A stretch of DNA of 64,000 nt from Quadrisphaera setariae (GCF_008041935.1 NZ_VKAC01000003.1:248001-312000); one strand, 5' to 3'; numbered from the stretch's first letter, positions 18,490 through 27,409 are shown. The notes: generated by a model from the letters alone, not told the origin. Program-made: numbers and translations.

Positions 18490-18957
18490 GTGGACGACTC
18501 CCCGCGCCAGCCGCAGCCACCCCGGCTGGTGCTCGCGCCCGGTGGGGGTGAGGGCGGTGATGCGCCCCTGCCCGGCCTCGAGGAGCTGCCCGGCGGCGCC
18601 GGACAGCCCTGGGGGGCCGGTGAGCCCCTGCTGTGGCACGTGAGCGTGACCTTCGCCGGGCCGCGCGTGCCCCGCCAGCAGCTGCACGCCGCCCTGGTGC
18701 GCCTCGTCGAGGCGCAGCCCTTCCCCGCGACCGTCCGCTACAACGACGAGAGGGCTGAGATCAGCTACTGGGACGAGGCCGAGGACGTCGACGACGCCGC
18801 CGCGCTCGGCCTGCGGATGTGGGCGGAGAACCGCCGCGCGGCCGACCTGCCCGGGTGGCGCGCCGTGGGCATCGAGGTGGTCGACCGCGAGACGCTCAGG
18901 GCCCGCGGGGAGCGGACACCCCCGCCGGCGGCCCTTGGCGACGTCCGGCCCTGGTGA
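18490..18957 (+). CDS. Conserved hypothetical protein
   Basis: A 155-residue soluble protein I cannot assign. The first ~45 residues are Pro/Gly-rich and probably disordered. The rest is a compact alpha/beta domain beginning LLWHVSVTFAGPRVPRQQLHAALVRLVE and containing RYNDERAEISYWDEAEDVDDAAALGLRMW. The GTG at 18490 is preceded by GGAG. It follows proB by 26 bases, the place proA or similar small genes occupy in relatives. Confidence 0.7.
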   Translation: MDDSPRQPQPPRLVLAPGGGEGGDAPLPGLEELPGGAGQPWGAGEPLLWHVSVTFAGPRVPRQQLHAALVRLVEAQPFPATVRYNDERAEISYWDEAEDVDDAAALGLRMWAENRRAADLPGWRAVGIEVVDRETLRARGERTPPPAALGDVRPW

Positions 18958-19027
18958 CCTGGCAGACTGTGGACCCGCACCCGCCGACCCCCGGCGGGAC
19001 CGCCCTGGATCACCTCGTGGAGGCGCT

Positions 19028-19183
19028 GTGCTCGTCGCCCTGGTCATGAGCGCCACCGGCGCCAACGAGCCCGCCGACTCGGCGCCGTTCCCGCCGCTCG
19101 TCTTCGGCCTGATCGCCTTCGCGACCTTCCTGCTGCTGCTGGCGATCCTGTGGGCCTTCCGCAGCGTCGGCAACCGCCACTGA
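19028..19183 (+). CDS. Small single-pass membrane protein
   Basis: A 51-residue protein with one central transmembrane helix ([23 protein letters not shown]) and a short basic tail (RSVGNRH). The GTG at 19028 has GGAGG four bases upstream; an in-frame ATG at 19046 is the alternative. Small membrane proteins of this kind occur just before nadD in actinobacteria. Its 3' end overlaps the most likely nadD reading frame. Function unknown. Confidence 0.7.
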   Translation: MLVALVMSATGANEPADSAPFPPLVFGLIAFATFLLLLAILWAFRSVGNRH

Positions 19184-19812
19184 CCGGTTCGCCGGCCCCC
19201 CTGCCGGGGCGCGCTCCCGGCAGGTCCCGCATCGGGGTGATGGGCGGCACGTTCGACCCGGTGCACAACGGCCACCTCGTGGCCGCCAGCGAGGTCGCGG
19301 CCCGCTTCGACCTCGACGAGGTCGTCTTCGTCCCCACGGGCGAGCCCTGGCAGAAGAGCGCGCGGGCGGTCTCCCCGGCCGAGCACCGCTACCTCATGAC
19401 GGTCATCGCGACGGCGTCCAACCCGCGGTTCACCGTCAGCCGCGTCGACGTCGACAGGCCCGGGCCGACCTACACGGTGGACACGCTCTCGGACCTGCGG
19501 ACCCAGCGCCCCGACGCGGAGCTGTACTTCATCACCGGTGCCGACGCGCTGGCGCAGATGCTCACGTGGAAGGACGCCGAGAGGCTCGCCGAGCTGGCGA
19601 ACCTCGTGGGGGTCACCCGCCCCGGGCACGACCTCGCCGTCCCCGCGTCCGGCTCGCTCCCGGCCGGCTCGGTCCACCTGCTCGAGGTGCCCGCCCTGGC
19701 GATCTCCTCGACGGACTGCCGCGAGCGGGTCCGGCAGGACCTGCCCGTCTGGTACCTCGTGCCCGACGGCGTGGTCCAGCACATCGCGAAGCACGGCCTC
19801 TACCGGGACTGA
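19150..19812 (+). CDS. nadD: Nicotinate-nucleotide adenylyltransferase
   Basis: Adenylates nicotinate mononucleotide to NaAD in NAD synthesis. The nucleotidyltransferase motif [12 protein letters not shown] follows RIGVM, and [10 protein letters not shown] is the C-terminal ATP-binding motif. The start is uncertain. The GTG at 19150 overlaps the preceding small gene by 34 bases and has no good ribosome site. A CTG at 19180 overlapping the previous stop would be closer to family length, while GTG/ATG at 19237/19240 would remove part of the first strand. rsfS follows 80 bases later. Confidence 0.93.
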   Translation: MGLPQRRQPPLTGSPAPLPGRAPGRSRIGVMGGTFDPVHNGHLVAASEVAARFDLDEVVFVPTGEPWQKSARAVSPAEHRYLMTVIATASNPRFTVSRVDVDRPGPTYTVDTLSDLRTQRPDAELYFITGADALAQMLTWKDAERLAELANLVGVTRPGHDLAVPASGSLPAGSVHLLEVPALAISSTDCRERVRQDLPVWYLVPDGVVQHIAKHGLYRD

Positions 19813-19880
19813 CCCTCCCTGTGGATCCCCCCGTGGATCTCCGGGAGGCCTGCCGTGCTGGTCCTGGGGCCGGTCCGTGC

Positions 19881-19886
19881 CATCCT
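19881..19886 (+). promoter_or_regulatory. -10-like element of leaderless promoter (rsfS)
   Basis: CATCCT, six bases, then the GTG of rsfS at 19893. It is a weaker match (C in the first position) but has the same geometry as the other starts. Confidence 0.45.
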
Positions 19887-19892
19887 GGGACG

Positions 19893-20324
19893 GTGACCGC
19901 GACCCCCCGCGCCGTGGAGCTGGCCGTCGCGGCCGCTCGCGCGGCCTCCGACAAGGGCGCCACCGAGGTGCTCGCCCTGGACGTCAGCGAGCAGCTGGTG
20001 ATCACGGACGTGTTCGTCCTGGCCGCCGCCGCCAACGACCGGCAGGTGCGTGCCGTGGTCGACGCCGTCGAGGACGCGCTGCACCAGCTCGGCGCCGACG
20101 TCGTCCGCCGCGAGGGCATGGCCGAGGCCCGGTGGGTGCTGCTGGACTTCTCCGACGTCGTCGTCCACGTCCAGCTGGCCGAGGACCGCCAGTACTACGC
20201 CCTCGAGCGGCTCTGGAAGGACGGCCCGTCCATCGAGCTGCCGGAGGACGTCACCGGCCCCCGGAGCGCCCACGACGGTCCGCAGGGCGCCCTCGACGGC
20301 GGAGCGGCGGGGCTCGCGCGGTGA
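19893..20324 (+). CDS. rsfS: Ribosomal silencing factor RsfS
   Basis: A 143-residue protein of the DUF143/RsfS family. It binds L14 and blocks joining of 30S and 50S subunits when nutrients are short. Motifs: the ALDVSEQLVITDVFVLAAAANDRQV block and GMAEARWVLLDFSDVVVHVQ, ending with YYALERLWKD; a ~25-residue variable tail follows. The GTG at 19893 is supported by the leaderless -10 geometry and family length. Its TGA overlaps the GTG of the next gene. Confidence 0.95.
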   Translation: MTATPRAVELAVAAARAASDKGATEVLALDVSEQLVITDVFVLAAAANDRQVRAVVDAVEDALHQLGADVVRREGMAEARWVLLDFSDVVVHVQLAEDRQYYALERLWKDGPSIELPEDVTGPRSAHDGPQGALDGGAAGLAR

Positions 20325-21031
20325 GCGCGGCCGGCGGTGGTGCCTCGCGCCTCGTGCTGTGGCGGCACGGGCGCACGACCTCCAACGCCGAGGGCCGCTT
20401 CCAGGGCCAGCTCGACACCCCCCTCGACGAGGTGGGGCACGCCCAGGCCCGCGCCGCCGCCGCCCAGATCGCGGCGATGCGCCCCGACCGCCTCGTCAGC
20501 TCCGACCTCTCCCGCGCCCGGGCCACGGCGGCCCGCCTGGAGGAGCTGACCGACCTGCGCGCCGTGGAGGACGCCGGACTGCGCGAGCTCGACGCCGGGG
20601 CCTGGCAGGGGCTGCTGCACCAGCAGATCGCCGACCACTGGCCCGACGGGCACCGCGCCTGGCGCTCCGGGGAGGACCTGCGCATCGGCGGCGGGGAGAA
20701 GCGCAGCGAGCTGGGCGCCCGCGTGGCGGCCGCGCTCGAGCGCCACGCCGTCGCCACCCCCGACGGGGGTCTGCTCGTGGCGGCCTCGCACAGCGGTGCG
20801 CTGCGCGCCGGGATCCTCGTGCTGCTCGGGCTGCCGCCGGAGGCGTGGGCGACCTTCGCCTCGCTGGGCAACGGCCGCTGGGCCGTGGTGGAGCGCCGGT
20901 TCGGGCGCTGGGTGCTGCGGGGGTACGACCTCGGGCCCCGCGGCGTGGGGGAGGACCCCGAGGGCCGGACGAACGCGGACGGCGCCCGCGGCCTGTCCGC
21001 GGCGGAGCGCTCGGCGGGCGCTGTCGTCTGA
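20321..21031 (+). CDS. Histidine phosphatase (phosphoglycerate mutase-like)
   Basis: A 236-residue member of the histidine phosphatase superfamily. The catalytic RHG is at residues 15-17 (LWRHGRTTSN). The second His is in AASHSGALRAG, and SSDLSRARATA carries conserved Arg residues. The substrate cannot be told from sequence: gene order after nadD-rsfS is conserved in actinobacteria, where the family includes small-molecule phosphatases such as glucosyl-3-phosphoglycerate phosphatase. It is coupled to rsfS by a GTGA overlap. The last ~35 residues are variable. Confidence 0.9.
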   Translation: MSAAGGGASRLVLWRHGRTTSNAEGRFQGQLDTPLDEVGHAQARAAAAQIAAMRPDRLVSSDLSRARATAARLEELTDLRAVEDAGLRELDAGAWQGLLHQQIADHWPDGHRAWRSGEDLRIGGGEKRSELGARVAAALERHAVATPDGGLLVAASHSGALRAGILVLLGLPPEAWATFASLGNGRWAVVERRFGRWVLRGYDLGPRGVGEDPEGRTNADGARGLSAAERSAGAVV

Positions 21032-21080
21032 GCGCCGCGCCGGAGCGGCACCCCGGCCGAGGGCACCGCGGTGGAGGCGC

Positions 21081-21086
21081 TACAGT
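21081..21086 (+). promoter_or_regulatory. -10 element of tRNA-Ala promoter
   Basis: TACAGT, 54 bases before the mature tRNA end. No clear -35 was recognised. Confidence 0.5.
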
Positions 21087-21140
21087 TGCTCCCACGTCCT
21101 GAACGCGGGACTCCTGCGAAGGGGTTCTGGTCGGGCAGAC

Positions 21141-21215
<75 letters not shown>

Positions 21216-21220
21216 GAGAC

Positions 21221-21253
21221 GAGAGGGCGGCACCCACGGGGTGTCGCCCTCTC
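21221..21253 (+). terminator. Bidirectional terminator between tRNA-Ala and ABC transporter
   Basis: A 15-bp stem (21221-21235 with 21239-21253, one G-U) and loop ACG. Flanking GAGAC/GTCTC can extend it. Confidence 0.75.
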
Positions 21254-21259
21254 GGCGTC

Positions 21260-21982
21260 TCAGGCCTGCGCCGCTGCCCGGCGCGGCAGGGGGGCCTCGA
21301 TGCGGCCGTCCCTCATCCTCACCACCCGCTCCAGGCCGGCGACGTCGTCCAGCCTGTCGAGGTCGTGGGTGACCAGCAGGGTCGCCGTCCGCCTCTCGCG
21401 CGTGAGGTGCACCAGCAGCTCCACCACCTCGGCGGCGCGCTCGGAGTCCAGGGCGCTGGTCGGCTCGTCCACGAGCAGCACCGACGGCGCGTGCACGAGG
21501 GCCCTGGCGATGGCCACCCGCTGCCGCTGCCCGCCCGAGAGCTGGTGGGGACGGCGACGACCGGAGCCGTCCAGGCCCACCTCGGCGAGCAGGGCGTCGG
21601 CGCGCTCGCGCAGCTCGCGGCGCCGCCGCCTGCGACCGCCCGCCACGACGCCCAGCTCGCCCATGACCAGCAGCTGGTCGCGCACGGTCAGCGACGGCAG
21701 GAGGTTGGCCTGCTGGAACACCACCCCGATCCGTCCGCGGCGCAGTGATGCCGCCGCGGACGGGGAGAGCCGCGCGACGTCGTGGCCGTCCAGGAGCACC
21801 CGGCCGGAGTCGGGCCGCACCAGGCCCGCGGCCACCGCGAGCAGGCTCGACTTGCCCGAGCCGCTCGGCCCCGTGAGCACCGTGACGGCGCCGTCCAGCA
21901 CGTCCAGGTGCACGCGGTCGAGCGCGGTGACGCGCCCGGCCCCGTCGGGGTGGGTCAGCGTGACGTCGTCGAAGGTGATCAC
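21260..21982 (-). CDS. ABC transporter ATPase, LolD/MacB-like
   Basis: A 240-residue ATPase. Walker A is GPSGSGKSS, the Q-loop VVFQQANLLPSLTV, the signature LSGGQRQRVAIARAL, Walker B VLLVDEPTSALD and the switch His VTHDLDR. It pairs with the FtsX-like permease encoded just upstream; the GTG at 21982 overlaps the permease stop (GTGA). Such systems move lipids or peptides, or act as stress sensors rather than importers. The substrate is unknown. The set is divergent from a NarL-type two-component system, which may control it. Confidence 0.93.
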   Translation of the reverse strand: MITFDDVTLTHPDGAGRVTALDRVHLDVLDGAVTVLTGPSGSGKSSLLAVAAGLVRPDSGRVLLDGHDVARLSPSAAASLRRGRIGVVFQQANLLPSLTVRDQLLVMGELGVVAGGRRRRRRELRERADALLAEVGLDGSGRRRPHQLSGGQRQRVAIARALVHAPSVLLVDEPTSALDSERAAEVVELLVHLTRERRTATLLVTHDLDRLDDVAGLERVVRMRDGRIEAPLPRRAAAQA

Positions 21983-23076
21983 CGGATGCTCCCGAGGGCC
22001 GTGAGGGGGTTGGCGCTGGTGATGGCCCGCAGCGCCGCGAGGACGCCCGCGAGGCCGAGCAGGACGACGAGGGCCGACGGCGCGAGCGCCGTCAGCGGCG
22101 ACAGCACGAACGGCACCGCGGTGCCGGCGGCCAGCCCGAGGGCGACGACGGCCGCGGTGCCCGCCGCCACGCCACCGACGAGCACGGCCGTGCCCTGGCC
22201 GAGCGCGTCGACCACGAGCGTGCGCGTCGAGGCGCCGAGGGCCTTGAGGACGGCGACGTCGGCGGTGCGCTGCAGCGTCCACACCGTGAAGAACGCCCCC
22301 ACCACGAGTGCGCTCACCACGAGCAGCAGGCCGATGATGAGGGCCAGCGAGCCGACCTCCGAGCGGAACGCCCCGATGGCGCCGAGCGAGCCGAGCAGGG
22401 TGGTCGCCGTGGTGCCGGTGCTGGCGTCGAGCGCGGCGCGCTGGTCGCCGTCGAGGTCGCCCCGGACGACCAGGGCGCTCGCGTCGCCGGAGCCTCCCGC
22501 GGCACGGGAGAGCTGCTGCCAGTCGGAGAACGTCGTCCAGACGACGGGGGTGTGGGAGTACCAGCCGTCACCGCTGACCGCAGCCACGGTGAAGCGCTGT
22601 CCGCCCAGCTCGACCTCTCCGCCCGTGCGGGCGCCCAGCTCGTCAGCGGCGGGCTCCGACAGCACCACCGTGCCGCGGGAGCGGGGCGCCGTGGGGGTCA
22701 GCCCCGGGTCGGTGCCGAGGACGGAGACGGCGGCGCCGGTCTGGCCACTGCTGGTCTGGCGGGCCGCTCGGCTCTGGGACACCCCGAGCGGCCACGCACC
22801 GGTGACCCCCGCTGCGCTCGCCCACGCGGACTGCTGGGCGCTCGTCACGGTGGAGTCGGCGAACGTGAGCTCGCCGCTGCCGCCGCCTGCGCCGCTGGGG
22901 CGGGCGAGCACCACGGCGTCGGCGCCCAGGCCGAGCAGCGCGGAGGTGTTCTGCGCGGCCAGGCCGGCGGTGAGGCCGGTGAGCGAGCCCACCAGCAGGG
23001 TGACGAGGGCGACGACGGCGGCGAGCAGGGCGAACCTGCCGCGGGCGGCGCGCAGGTCGCGCCAGGCGACGAACAC
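21979..23076 (-). CDS. FtsX-like ABC transporter permease
   Basis: A 365-residue permease with MacB/FtsX topology. One N-terminal helix (FALLAAVVALVTLLVGSLTGL) precedes a ~180-residue extracellular domain, then three C-terminal helices (SLALIIGLLLVVSALVVGAFF; GTAVLVGGVAAGTAAVVALGL; LAPSALVVLLGLAGVLAAL). The GTG at 23076 is decided by GGAGG seven bases upstream. It is coupled to the ATPase gene downstream. Confidence 0.92.
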   Translation of the reverse strand: MFVAWRDLRAARGRFALLAAVVALVTLLVGSLTGLTAGLAAQNTSALLGLGADAVVLARPSGAGGGSGELTFADSTVTSAQQSAWASAAGVTGAWPLGVSQSRAARQTSSGQTGAAVSVLGTDPGLTPTAPRSRGTVVLSEPAADELGARTGGEVELGGQRFTVAAVSGDGWYSHTPVVWTTFSDWQQLSRAAGGSGDASALVVRGDLDGDQRAALDASTGTTATTLLGSLGAIGAFRSEVGSLALIIGLLLVVSALVVGAFFTVWTLQRTADVAVLKALGASTRTLVVDALGQGTAVLVGGVAAGTAAVVALGLAAGTAVPFVLSPLTALAPSALVVLLGLAGVLAALRAITSANPLTALGSIR

Positions 23077-23262
23077 GGGAGGACCTCCAAGTGACAGCAC
23101 GGACGAGCGGGGAGCGAGGGCTGGACGCAGCGCCTTCGGCCGAGGTCCACGGTGCTCGTCCCACCCCGACCGCGGCATCGCCCGCGAGGTGGCTCCGTGC
23201 TGCGCCGAGGACGGAGGTGGCCCTCCCACCTTCGACGGATGCGCCGCCGCCAGCTGCGTCGC

Positions 23263-23268
23263 TAGCGT
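23263..23268 (+). promoter_or_regulatory. -10 element of leaderless promoter (histidine kinase)
   Basis: TAGCGT, six bases, then the GTG at 23275. Confidence 0.6.
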
Positions 23269-23274
23269 GCGCCG

Positions 23275-24507
23275 GTGCACCGCGACGCCTCCACCCCCGA
23301 CTTCCTCGGGCTGCGCGCGGCGCTGCACGTGCTCGTGGTGGCCGTCACAGCGCTCGTCGTGGTCCGGGCGGCTCCGCCGGACCGCTGGACGGTGGTGCCG
23401 CTGGCCGCGCTCCTGCTGGCCGTGTACGCGGCAGGGGGGCTGGCGGGGCGCCGGCGGACGCCGGGACGGGCGCGCGCCTGGCTGGCGGCGCTCACGGCCT
23501 CCTGGCTCGCGCTGGTGGCGGTCTCGCCGCTGGCCGGGTACCTCGTCTTCCCCCTCTACTTCCTCTACCTCCACCTCCTGCCGCGCCGGTGGGGAGCCGC
23601 AGCCGTGGTCGCCGCGACGGCGGCCGCGGCGACCGCCACGCTCCGCGGTGGCGGCCTCACCGTCGGCGGTGTGGTCGGGCCCGCCGTGGCAGCGGGCGTG
23701 GCGCTCGCGGTGGACCTCGGCTACCGCGTGCTGGCCCGGGAGGCCGCCGAGCGGGAGCGGCTGCTCGCCGAGCTCGTGGCCGCCCGCGCCGAGCTCGCCG
23801 CCAGCGAGCGCGCCGCGGGGGCGCTGGCCGAGCGCGCCCGCATCGCCCGGGACCTCCACGACACCGTGGCCCAGGGCCTGTCGAGCATCCAGCTGCTGCT
23901 CCACGTGGCCGAGCGGGCCGACCCCGGCGCCGCCGGCGTGCCGCACGTGAGGCTGGCTCGCGACACCGCCGCCGCGAGCCTCGCCGAGGCCCGCGCCCTC
24001 ATCGCCGAGCTGGCGCCCCCGCCGCTGGCCGGCCAGGGGCTGCGGGCGGCGCTGCGGCGCCTGGCCGACACCCAGTGGAGCCGCCCCGGGTTCGCCGTGG
24101 ACGTGGTCGGGCCCGACAGGGACGCGGACGGGGGCGCCGAGGACGGGGAGCCGCCGGTGCAGGTGGCGACCGCGCTGCTGCGCATCGCCCAGGGAGCGGT
24201 GGCCAACGCCGTCCAGCACTCCGGTGCCGCCCGCGTCGAGGTCCGCCTGCAGCGGCTGCCGGGCGCGACGCGGCTCGCGGTGGTCGACGACGGGTGCGGG
24301 TTCGACCCCGCCGCCGTGGCCGAGCGGACCGCCAGCGGCGCCGGCCACTTCGGGCTGCGCGCGGTGCGCGAGCGCGTCGAGCAGCTCGGCGGTGTCCTCG
24401 AGGTGCGCACCGGCGAGGGCCGCGGCACCGCGGTGGAGGTGGAGCTGCCCGACGCCCCGGCCGTGTCCTTGCCGCTCGCCACCACCGGGGCGGGGGTGCC
24501 GGCGTGA
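23275..24507 (+). CDS. Sensor histidine kinase, HisKA_3 (NarL-partner) type
   Basis: A 410-residue kinase. Several N-terminal transmembrane helices (residues ~15-150), a short coiled coil (EAAERERLLAELVAARAELAAS), then the dimerisation helix with the phospho-accepting H195 in IARDLHDTVAQGLSS, and the HATPase domain (N box VANAVQHSG; G box VVDDGCGFDP; GHFGLRAVRERVEQLGG). There is almost no extracellular loop, so it probably senses the membrane or a partner such as the divergent ABC transporter, as in LiaS/DesK-like systems. It is coupled to the response regulator by GTGA. Confidence 0.94.
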   Translation: MHRDASTPDFLGLRAALHVLVVAVTALVVVRAAPPDRWTVVPLAALLLAVYAAGGLAGRRRTPGRARAWLAALTASWLALVAVSPLAGYLVFPLYFLYLHLLPRRWGAAAVVAATAAAATATLRGGGLTVGGVVGPAVAAGVALAVDLGYRVLAREAAERERLLAELVAARAELAASERAAGALAERARIARDLHDTVAQGLSSIQLLLHVAERADPGAAGVPHVRLARDTAAASLAEARALIAELAPPPLAGQGLRAALRRLADTQWSRPGFAVDVVGPDRDADGGAEDGEPPVQVATALLRIAQGAVANAVQHSGAARVEVRLQRLPGATRLAVVDDGCGFDPAAVAERTASGAGHFGLRAVRERVEQLGGVLEVRTGEGRGTAVEVELPDAPAVSLPLATTGAGVPA

Positions 24508-25121
24508 CGCGCGTGGTGCTCGTCGACGACCACCCCGTGGTGCGCCTGGGTCTGCGGGCGCTGCTCGAGCAGGAGGGCTTCGTCGTCGTCGCCGAGGCGG
24601 GCACCTGCCAGGAGGCGGTGCGGGCAGCGGGCGACCACGCGCCCGACGTCGTCCTGATGGACCTGCAGCTGGGCGGCGGGCCCGGGGGCGCCGAGGCCAC
24701 GCGGCGCATCCGCGCGCTCACCGACGCCCCGCCCGTGCTGGTGCTCACCAACTACGACACCGACGGCGACATCCTCGGCGCGGTCGAGGCCGGGGCCAGC
24801 GGCTACCTGCTCAAGGACGCCCCACCCGCTGAGCTGCTGGCGGCCGTGCGCGCCGCGGCGGCGGGGGAGAGCGCGCTGGCGCCTGCCGTCGCCACCCGCC
24901 TGCTCGCCCGGGTGCGCGAGCCGCAGGCGTCGCTGACCCCGCGGGAGGCGGAGGTGCTGGCGCTCGTGGCGCTGGGGCGCTCCAACAGCGACATCGCCGC
25001 TGAGCTGAGCATCAGCGAGCCCACGGTGAAGAGCCACCTCGTGCACGTCTTCACCAAGCTCGACGTGACCTCGCGCACCGCCGCGGTCGCGCGGGCGCGC
25101 GACCGCGGCGTGCTGCGATGA
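24504..25121 (+). CDS. NarL/FixJ-family response regulator
   Basis: A 205-residue regulator. The receiver domain has D8-D9 (LVDDHPVVR), phospho-acceptor D53 (VLMDLQLGGG) and the K of LLKDAP. The C-terminal LuxR-type HTH is SLTPREAEVLALVALGRSNSDIAAELSISEPTVKSHL. It forms a pair with the kinase upstream. A likely target is the divergent ABC transporter 198 bases before the kinase start, but no operator could be identified. Confidence 0.95.
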   Translation: MTRVVLVDDHPVVRLGLRALLEQEGFVVVAEAGTCQEAVRAAGDHAPDVVLMDLQLGGGPGGAEATRRIRALTDAPPVLVLTNYDTDGDILGAVEAGASGYLLKDAPPAELLAAVRAAAAGESALAPAVATRLLARVREPQASLTPREAEVLALVALGRSNSDIAAELSISEPTVKSHLVHVFTKLDVTSRTAAVARARDRGVLR

Positions 25122-25133
25122 GGTCCGGGCCGG

Positions 25134-26801
25134 TCAGCCCTCGTACTCGGCGACCAGCTCCCGCTTGAGGACCTTTCCCGACGGGCCCTGGGGCATCGCC
25201 TCCCGCACGTGGACCACGCGCGGGTACTTGTACGCGGCGAGGTGCTTCCTCGACTCGGCGACCATGGCCCCGGGGTCGAAGGTGCGCCCGGCCTCGGAGT
25301 CCTCCACCACGACGGCGGCGTGGACCTCCTGGCCGTGCTCCTCGTCGGCCACGCCGAACACCGCCACCGACGCGACGCCGGGGTAGCGGACCAGGACCTC
25401 CTCCACCTCGCGGCAGTACACGTTGTAGCCGTTGCGGATGATCATGTCCTTGGCGCGGTCGACGATGCGGATGCGGCCCTCGTCGTCCTTCGTGGCGATG
25501 TCGCCCGTGCGCAGCCAGCCGTCCACCACGGCCGCCTCGGTGGCGTCGGGGTCGCCCAGGTAGCCCTTGAAGAGGTTGTGGCCCCGGATGACCAGCTCTC
25601 CACGCTCCCCGGCGGGCAGCACGGCGATCCGCTCGGGATGAGCAGGATCGGTGACCTCGGCCTCCACGCCCCACACGGGGAAGCCCACCGACCCGGCGAC
25701 GGCCGGCTCGCCGACCCGGTTGAAGGAGGCCACCGGAGAGGTCTCGGTGAGGCCGTAGCCCTCGTGCACCGGAGCTCCGAACACCTGCTGGAACCTGTCG
25801 AGCACCGCCTCCGGCAGCGCCGCCCCGCCGGAGATGGCGTACCGCAGCGGCGGCAGCTCCCGGCCGCCCTCGCGGTGGGGGCCGGCGGCCTGCAGGAGCG
25901 CGCCGTACATGGTCGGCACGCCGATGAACACCGTGGCGCGCTCGGCGTCCATGACCCGCAGCGCCGTCGCCGGGTCGAACTTGGGCAGCAGCAGCACCGT
26001 CGCGCCGACGCGGAAGGCGGTGTTCATGACGCACACCTGCCCGAAGGTGTGGAACAGCGGCAGCCCGCCGAAGACGACGTCGCCGGTGCGCATGTCGAAG
26101 CAGTCGATGAGCACCACGTTGACGTTCTCGACGATCGCCAGGTGGCTGCCGACCGCTCCCTTGGGCCTTCCGGTGGTGCCCGAGGTGTAGAGGACGGTGG
26201 CCGGCGCCAGGGGCGGGACCGGGACGAGGCGCTCCAGCGGCTCGGCGGCGGCCGCCTCGTCCTCCAGGCGCGGGGCGGGCACCCTGTCGCGCTGCTCGTC
26301 GGGCACGAGCAGCGTCACCACGGGGATCCCGGCGGCCGCCGCGGCCGGCAGGGCCGCCGCGAGCACGGGGGCGGCGGCCACCACGAGGGTGGCGCCGGAG
26401 TCGCGCAGCACGTGCTCGACCTCGTCGGCGGTGAAGAGCAGGTGGACGGGGACGACGACGGCGCCCAGCGCGAGCAGGCCGAAGTAGACCCGCGGGAAGT
26501 CGGGCACGTTCGGCACGAGCACCGCCACGCGGTCACCCGGGCCGACGCCGCGCGCCCGGAAGGCGCCGGCGTACGCGCGGGCCTGGTCCCACAGCTGCGC
26601 GTAGGTGACGCGCTCGGCGCCGCACACCACGGCCGTGCGCTCGGCGTGGCGCACCGCGGAGGAGGCCAGCAGCGAGGCCACCGACAGCGACCCCAGCCCC
26701 GGTCCGGCCAGGGCGTCCGCGCGCGGGTCGGGCCACGCCGGGCCCTCGGAGCTCTCAGCGCTCCCGGCGCTGGTGGGCGGCGCGGTGGCGGCGGTGGTCA
26801 C
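25134..26801 (-). CDS. Long-chain fatty-acid--CoA ligase / AMP-binding enzyme
   Basis: A 555-residue ANL-superfamily enzyme that forms acyl-AMP and then acyl-CoA. Motifs: the P-loop YTSGTTGRPKG, GYGLTETSPV, WLRTGDIATKD, the hinge VDRAKDMIIRNGYNV and the C-terminal catalytic Lys in PQGPSGKVLKREL. The GTG at 26801 is decided by GGAGG six bases upstream and gives a ~30-residue Ala/Ser-rich lead before the enzyme. It is monocistronic, converging on the response regulator and divergent from mscL. Chain-length specificity cannot be read. Confidence 0.93.
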   Translation of the reverse strand: MTTAATAPPTSAGSAESSEGPAWPDPRADALAGPGLGSLSVASLLASSAVRHAERTAVVCGAERVTYAQLWDQARAYAGAFRARGVGPGDRVAVLVPNVPDFPRVYFGLLALGAVVVPVHLLFTADEVEHVLRDSGATLVVAAAPVLAAALPAAAAAGIPVVTLLVPDEQRDRVPAPRLEDEAAAAEPLERLVPVPPLAPATVLYTSGTTGRPKGAVGSHLAIVENVNVVLIDCFDMRTGDVVFGGLPLFHTFGQVCVMNTAFRVGATVLLLPKFDPATALRVMDAERATVFIGVPTMYGALLQAAGPHREGGRELPPLRYAISGGAALPEAVLDRFQQVFGAPVHEGYGLTETSPVASFNRVGEPAVAGSVGFPVWGVEAEVTDPAHPERIAVLPAGERGELVIRGHNLFKGYLGDPDATEAAVVDGWLRTGDIATKDDEGRIRIVDRAKDMIIRNGYNVYCREVEEVLVRYPGVASVAVFGVADEEHGQEVHAAVVVEDSEAGRTFDPGAMVAESRKHLAAYKYPRVVHVREAMPQGPSGKVLKRELVAEYEG

Positions 26802-27001
26802 GGGTGTCCTCCCTCCGGCGCCGTCAGCGGCGGCGGCGCCTGGCGCCATGGTGTCCGGTCGGCCGCGACGGGTCCACCCGTACTCCTGCCGGCGGACTCC
26901 GGCGGCTGCCATGATTCCCCGCGCACGTCGTGCGCACCGGCGACCAGCACGGGCCGCGAACACCCCCGACGAGCACCGCTCGTGCACCCCGAGGAGGAGC
27001 T

Positions 27002-27409
27002 GTGAAGGGCTTCCGCGAGTTCATCCTGCGCGGCAACGTGGTCGACCTGGCGATCGCCGTGCTCATCGGAGCGGCGTTCGGAGCGCTGGTGAAGTCGTTC
27101 ACCGACGACATGCTCACGCCGCTCCTCGGAGTGTTCGGCGGCGTCGAGGACTTCTCCTCGCTGCACTTCGCCATCAACGGCAGCGAGTTCCGCATCGGCG
27201 CCTTCATCAACGCGATCATCGCGTTCCTCATCACCGCGGCGATCCTGTACTTCTTCGTGGTCAAGCCGGTCAACGCGCTGATGGCGCGCTACCGCACGCA
27301 GCCGGAGCCGAAGGCGCCCGTGCACGAGTGCCCCGAGTGCCTGTCCAAGATCCCCGTGAAGGCCACGCGCTGCGCCTTCTGCACCGCGCAGGTCGCCCCC
27401 GCCGCCTGA
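27002..27409 (+). CDS. mscL: Large-conductance mechanosensitive channel with C-terminal zinc ribbon
   Basis: A 135-residue pentameric channel that opens under membrane tension. The N-terminus KGFREFILRGNVVDLAIAVLIGAAFGALV is the MscL signature; the second helix is FINAIIAFLITAAILYFFV. After KPVNALMARY the usual coiled tail is replaced by a CxxC-N10-CxxC module (C110, C113, C124, C127), a rubredoxin-like zinc ribbon. The GTG at 27002 has GAGGAGGAG just upstream. The ribbon suggests metal- or redox-dependent control of the cytoplasmic side, which is inference. Confidence 0.93.
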   Translation: MKGFREFILRGNVVDLAIAVLIGAAFGALVKSFTDDMLTPLLGVFGGVEDFSSLHFAINGSEFRIGAFINAIIAFLITAAILYFFVVKPVNALMARYRTQPEPKAPVHECPECLSKIPVKATRCAFCTAQVAPAA

